Assembly (NCBI GenBank): GCA_964595205.1
Contig: CAZQOQ010000003.1
Coordinates: 62,001-126,000, forward strand
From: JADKIH01 sp964595205
Lineage (GTDB): Bacteria > Bacteroidota > Bacteroidia > AKYH767-A > 2013-40CM-41-45
Direction of reading: 5' to 3'
DNA length: 64,000 bases
Part shown: positions 61,779-64,000 of the stretch, piece after piece
Numbering within the stretch: the first letter of the stretch is position 1
Layout of the letters: every line of letters begins with the position of its first letter
The notes under the pieces: generated by a model
Told to the model about the DNA's origin: nothing
Database searches by the model: none
What the model saw: only the letters and a program-made list of their open reading frames with translations
Made by a program: the position numbers and the translations under genes

Positions 61779-62855
61779 ATGAAAATTTTAGACCGATACA
61801 TCATCCGAAAATTCCTGGGAACATTCTTTTTCTCCCTGGCTTTGATCATTGCGGTGGCTGTCATTTTTGATATTTCCGAAAAGCTCGACGATTTCATTGA
61901 ACGAAAGGCTCCGTTGCGGGCTATTGTGTTCGACTACTATTTCAACTTCATTCCTTACTTCGCAAATTTGTTTGCTTACCTGTTTGTTTTCATTTCTGTA
62001 ATATTTTTTACAGCACGCATGGCGGCAAATACTGAAATCGTTGCCATTCTGAATAGTGGTGTAAGTTTCAGGCGACTCTTATTTCCTTATTTTATAGCTG
62101 CAGGATTTATTGCCCTGTTGTCTTTCTATTTCAATGGATGGGTAATTCCGCATTCCAATAAAATCAAACTCGACTTCGAAAACGTCTATATAAAGAATCC
62201 TGTCGAGTTCAAGGATCGAAACATGCACCGGCAGATAAGTCCGGGCGTGTTTATGTACATGGAAAGCTATAACAACAACAACAATACAGGATACCGGTTT
62301 GCTCTCGAAAAAATCGAGAACGGCAGACGCACCTGGTTCCTGAATTCGGACCGCATTGCATGGGACAGCATTTCAGGGAAATGGAAAATTGAAAATTATT
62401 ATGTGAGGCATATCGATGGCTTTCATGAAAAACTGGAAAGCGGTTTTGTGAAAGATACGATCCTGAACATGAAACCTTCCGATTTCAAACGGAGATTGAA
62501 CATCATCGATGCCATGGATACGCCTGCATTAAATAAGTTTATCCGGGAGGAAAAGGAACAGGGTTCTGCAAACGTGACGACTTACATGGTTGAAAAATAC
62601 AGGCGTACCGCCGTTCCTTTCTCCACATTCATACTCATGCTGATCGGAGTATCGCTTTCTTCCAGGAAAGTTAGAGGCGGAATCGGCGCACAGCTCGGAA
62701 TCGGAATCACATTAAGCTTCGCATATATTTTATTTCAGCAAATCTCAAATACGTTTGCCATCAATGGCTCGATCGCACCGCTTATCGCTGTGTGGATTCC
62801 GAATCTGATCTTTGCCACGATTGCTGTGTATATGGTTAGGGTGGCTCCGAAATAA
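61779..62855 (+). CDS. LptF/LptG-family permease
   Basis: The 358-residue protein opens with MKILDRYIIRKFLGTFFFSL, the typical LptF/LptG start, has three N-terminal membrane helices, a beta-jellyroll periplasmic domain (~125-265) and three C-terminal helices (~270-355; RRTAVPFSTFILMLIGVSLSS). With LptB it extracts LPS from the inner membrane. The window shows only one of the two permeases; they are often unlinked in Bacteroidota. It begins 9 bases behind tgt. A 7-bp array starts 8 bases after its stop. Confidence 0.9.
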   Translation: MKILDRYIIRKFLGTFFFSLALIIAVAVIFDISEKLDDFIERKAPLRAIVFDYYFNFIPYFANLFAYLFVFISVIFFTARMAANTEIVAILNSGVSFRRLLFPYFIAAGFIALLSFYFNGWVIPHSNKIKLDFENVYIKNPVEFKDRNMHRQISPGVFMYMESYNNNNNTGYRFALEKIENGRRTWFLNSDRIAWDSISGKWKIENYYVRHIDGFHEKLESGFVKDTILNMKPSDFKRRLNIIDAMDTPALNKFIREEKEQGSANVTTYMVEKYRRTAVPFSTFILMLIGVSLSSRKVRGGIGAQLGIGITLSFAYILFQQISNTFAINGSIAPLIAVWIPNLIFATIAVYMVRVAPK

Positions 62856-62862
62856 GTCGAAG

Positions 62863-62903
62863 TCAGAAATCAGAAATCAAAAATCAGAAATAAAAATCAA
62901 AAC
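62863..62903. repeat. 7-bp array (TCAGAAA) between convergent genes
   Basis: About six heptamers (TCAGAAA, TCAGAAA, TCAAAAA, TCAGAAA, then a 6-base unit and TCAAAAC) fill the gap between the LptF/LptG gene stop (62855) and the stop of the convergent T9SS gene (62908). The sequence family differs from the other 7-bp arrays. Confidence 0.65.
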
Positions 62904-62907
62904 ATTT

Positions 62908-64000
62908 TTAATGTTCCAGAATCACTTTCACCGACTTCACCGAATTTCCTGCACTGATGTTGCAATAATAAATCCCACTGTTCAACCCATTCATTGAAAA
63001 GGTGAATCTCTGATCGCCGGATAGTTTTTTATTATCGAGGAACGTCCGCACCAATTCACCTTTAAGAGTAAATAATCTGATGCCGCAGAGATTTTCATTC
63101 TTCACTGAAAAATTCACATTCAATACATCAGAAGCCGGGTTTGGAAAGACAGACAGGTTATTGACCAGGTTGTTTACATTCAACTCCGGAACTGCATCAA
63201 TGGTCTTGTCGATGAACACTTCATATAATTGCGCATTCGGGCGACTCATCGAAGTCGGATCAAGGTTACCGATGTTTGGCCCGTCGCTGTGAATTCCTCC
63301 TGCGATAAATCCCACACGCGCGTTACCCGAAATATTATTCAGGTCAATCACACGGCCATCGAGCATAGCCACAGCACTATCGAAAATAAAAAACGCATTC
63401 GCCCCGAGTAACGCCGGCATGTCCTCCGGCATCTTCGATTCCGTTAAATTTCCCAGCGAATCCCTCGTCACCTTGCTGATTGTATTGACAAACGGAACAA
63501 GGGTGTCCTGTATGAGCGTATGACTGATCGAATCAAGTGTATACAGGCTCATCCCGCCGAAGAAAATGCTGTGCATCACATTATTCAGCGAATCATACAC
63601 AGGCATGCTTGCGGTGGTATACTGGTTCAGATTTTCATTGAACGACGACTGAAGCTGTATTCCCGAGCCTGCAATGTCGATCGGAGTTAGAAACGGCTGA
63701 TCGACATGTTTCTGAAACACTCCTCCGAAAACCGTAAACCCTCTCTCATGGTCTGGATAAATCTGTGGAACCATGTTGAAGTCGCGGCGATGGAAATTAT
63801 CTGTGTCCTGAACTGCAGCGTAATTATTTATTGAAAGATTCACACCATCGTCCTGAATGTTGAATTTCCGGATTTCATGAGTATAACGCTGGCTAAATGG
63901 TCCCATGTGCTGGTTAGAATAAAAACCATCGAACCGATGACCGAATACGAGATAATAAGTTGAATCAATTTTATCGATCATCCCTCCTGCTACGGCCATG
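62908..64000 (-). CDS. partial T9SS type A cargo protein (5' end outside window)
   Basis: At least 363 residues are visible, and the frame remains open to the right edge, so the true start lies beyond the window. The visible part looks like a Kelch/propeller-type beta domain (TYYLVFGHRFDG, HERGFTVFGGVFQKH, IFFGGMSLYTLDS, VGFIAGGIHSDGPN). It ends in a type A T9SS sorting domain (LSVFPNPASDVLNVNF ... GIYYCNISAG). It should be a secreted or surface protein. Convergent with the LptF/LptG-family gene. Confidence 0.8.
   Translation of the reverse strand, partial: MAVAGGMIDKIDSTYYLVFGHRFDGFYSNQHMGPFSQRYTHEIRKFNIQDDGVNLSINNYAAVQDTDNFHRRDFNMVPQIYPDHERGFTVFGGVFQKHVDQPFLTPIDIAGSGIQLQSSFNENLNQYTTASMPVYDSLNNVMHSIFFGGMSLYTLDSISHTLIQDTLVPFVNTISKVTRDSLGNLTESKMPEDMPALLGANAFFIFDSAVAMLDGRVIDLNNISGNARVGFIAGGIHSDGPNIGNLDPTSMSRPNAQLYEVFIDKTIDAVPELNVNNLVNNLSVFPNPASDVLNVNFSVKNENLCGIRLFTLKGELVRTFLDNKKLSGDQRFTFSMNGLNSGIYYCNISAGNSVKSVKVILEH

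Overview
The window reads as one stretch of a Bacteroidota chromosome, probably a gliding or surface-colonising member of the Chitinophagales/Sphingobacteriales/Saprospirales type; this is inferred from gene content, not from a marker-gene tree. The signs are several giant secreted proteins with type IX secretion system (T9SS) C-terminal signals (types A and B), a PorP/SprF-like and a PorE-like outer-membrane gene, SprB-type repeats, Bacteroidota-style promoters (TAnnTTTG), and housekeeping proteins of Bacteroidota type (937-residue CarB, zinc-ligand-less Tgt). No rRNA, tRNA or CRISPR array was found.

Layout. 0-1.1 kb: tail of one Y1 transposase and a complete IS200-like TnpA inside nested inverted repeats. 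1.1-8.0 kb (minus strand): a tight four-gene operon of a TIR-like two-domain protein, a membrane-spanning nSTAND1-type NTPase, a multi-pass membrane protein with GldL-like His-Trp motifs, and a membrane-anchored adenylate cyclase. This is the best candidate here for an undescribed signalling or conflict system. 8.1-17.1 kb: a YCII-domain protein and a 2766-residue secreted protein built from four copies of a ~530-residue module. 17.2-28.7 kb (minus): a T9SS surface cluster of two giant SprB-repeat adhesins around PorP/SprF-like and PorE-like genes. 29.1-33.9 kb: an AI-2E-family permease and a divergent cyanophycin synthetase/cyanophycinase pair. 33.9-40.6 kb: a secreted protein with 11 Cys-rich CTDC-like repeats, an internally deleted IS5-family remnant and an AT-rich PKD/CHU_C adhesin. 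40.6-48.6 kb (minus): a surface-polysaccharide-type cluster (GNAT, deacetylase-like, AsnB amidotransferase, GT4, YfhO).

48.6-49.4 kb is a repeat-rich spacer: a nested inverted-repeat element and a six-copy ~50-bp tandem array. 49.4-64 kb carries housekeeping genes (carB, rpmH, rsmG, an ECF sigma factor, a GT2, tgt, an LptF/LptG permease), an alpha/beta hydrolase and two more T9SS cargo proteins. Between these genes lie very short-period arrays: 7-bp arrays, in two cases inverted hairpins, just 5' of carB, rsmG and tgt, and 8-bp arrays beginning exactly at the stop codons of rpmH, the sigma factor and the hydrolase. This ordered use of gene edges is the second main observation.

Composition is uneven. 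From the IS5 remnant (~37.3 kb) to the middle of asnB (~44.15 kb) the sequence is markedly AT-rich, suggesting a transferred block joined to the resident polysaccharide cluster inside the asnB reading frame.
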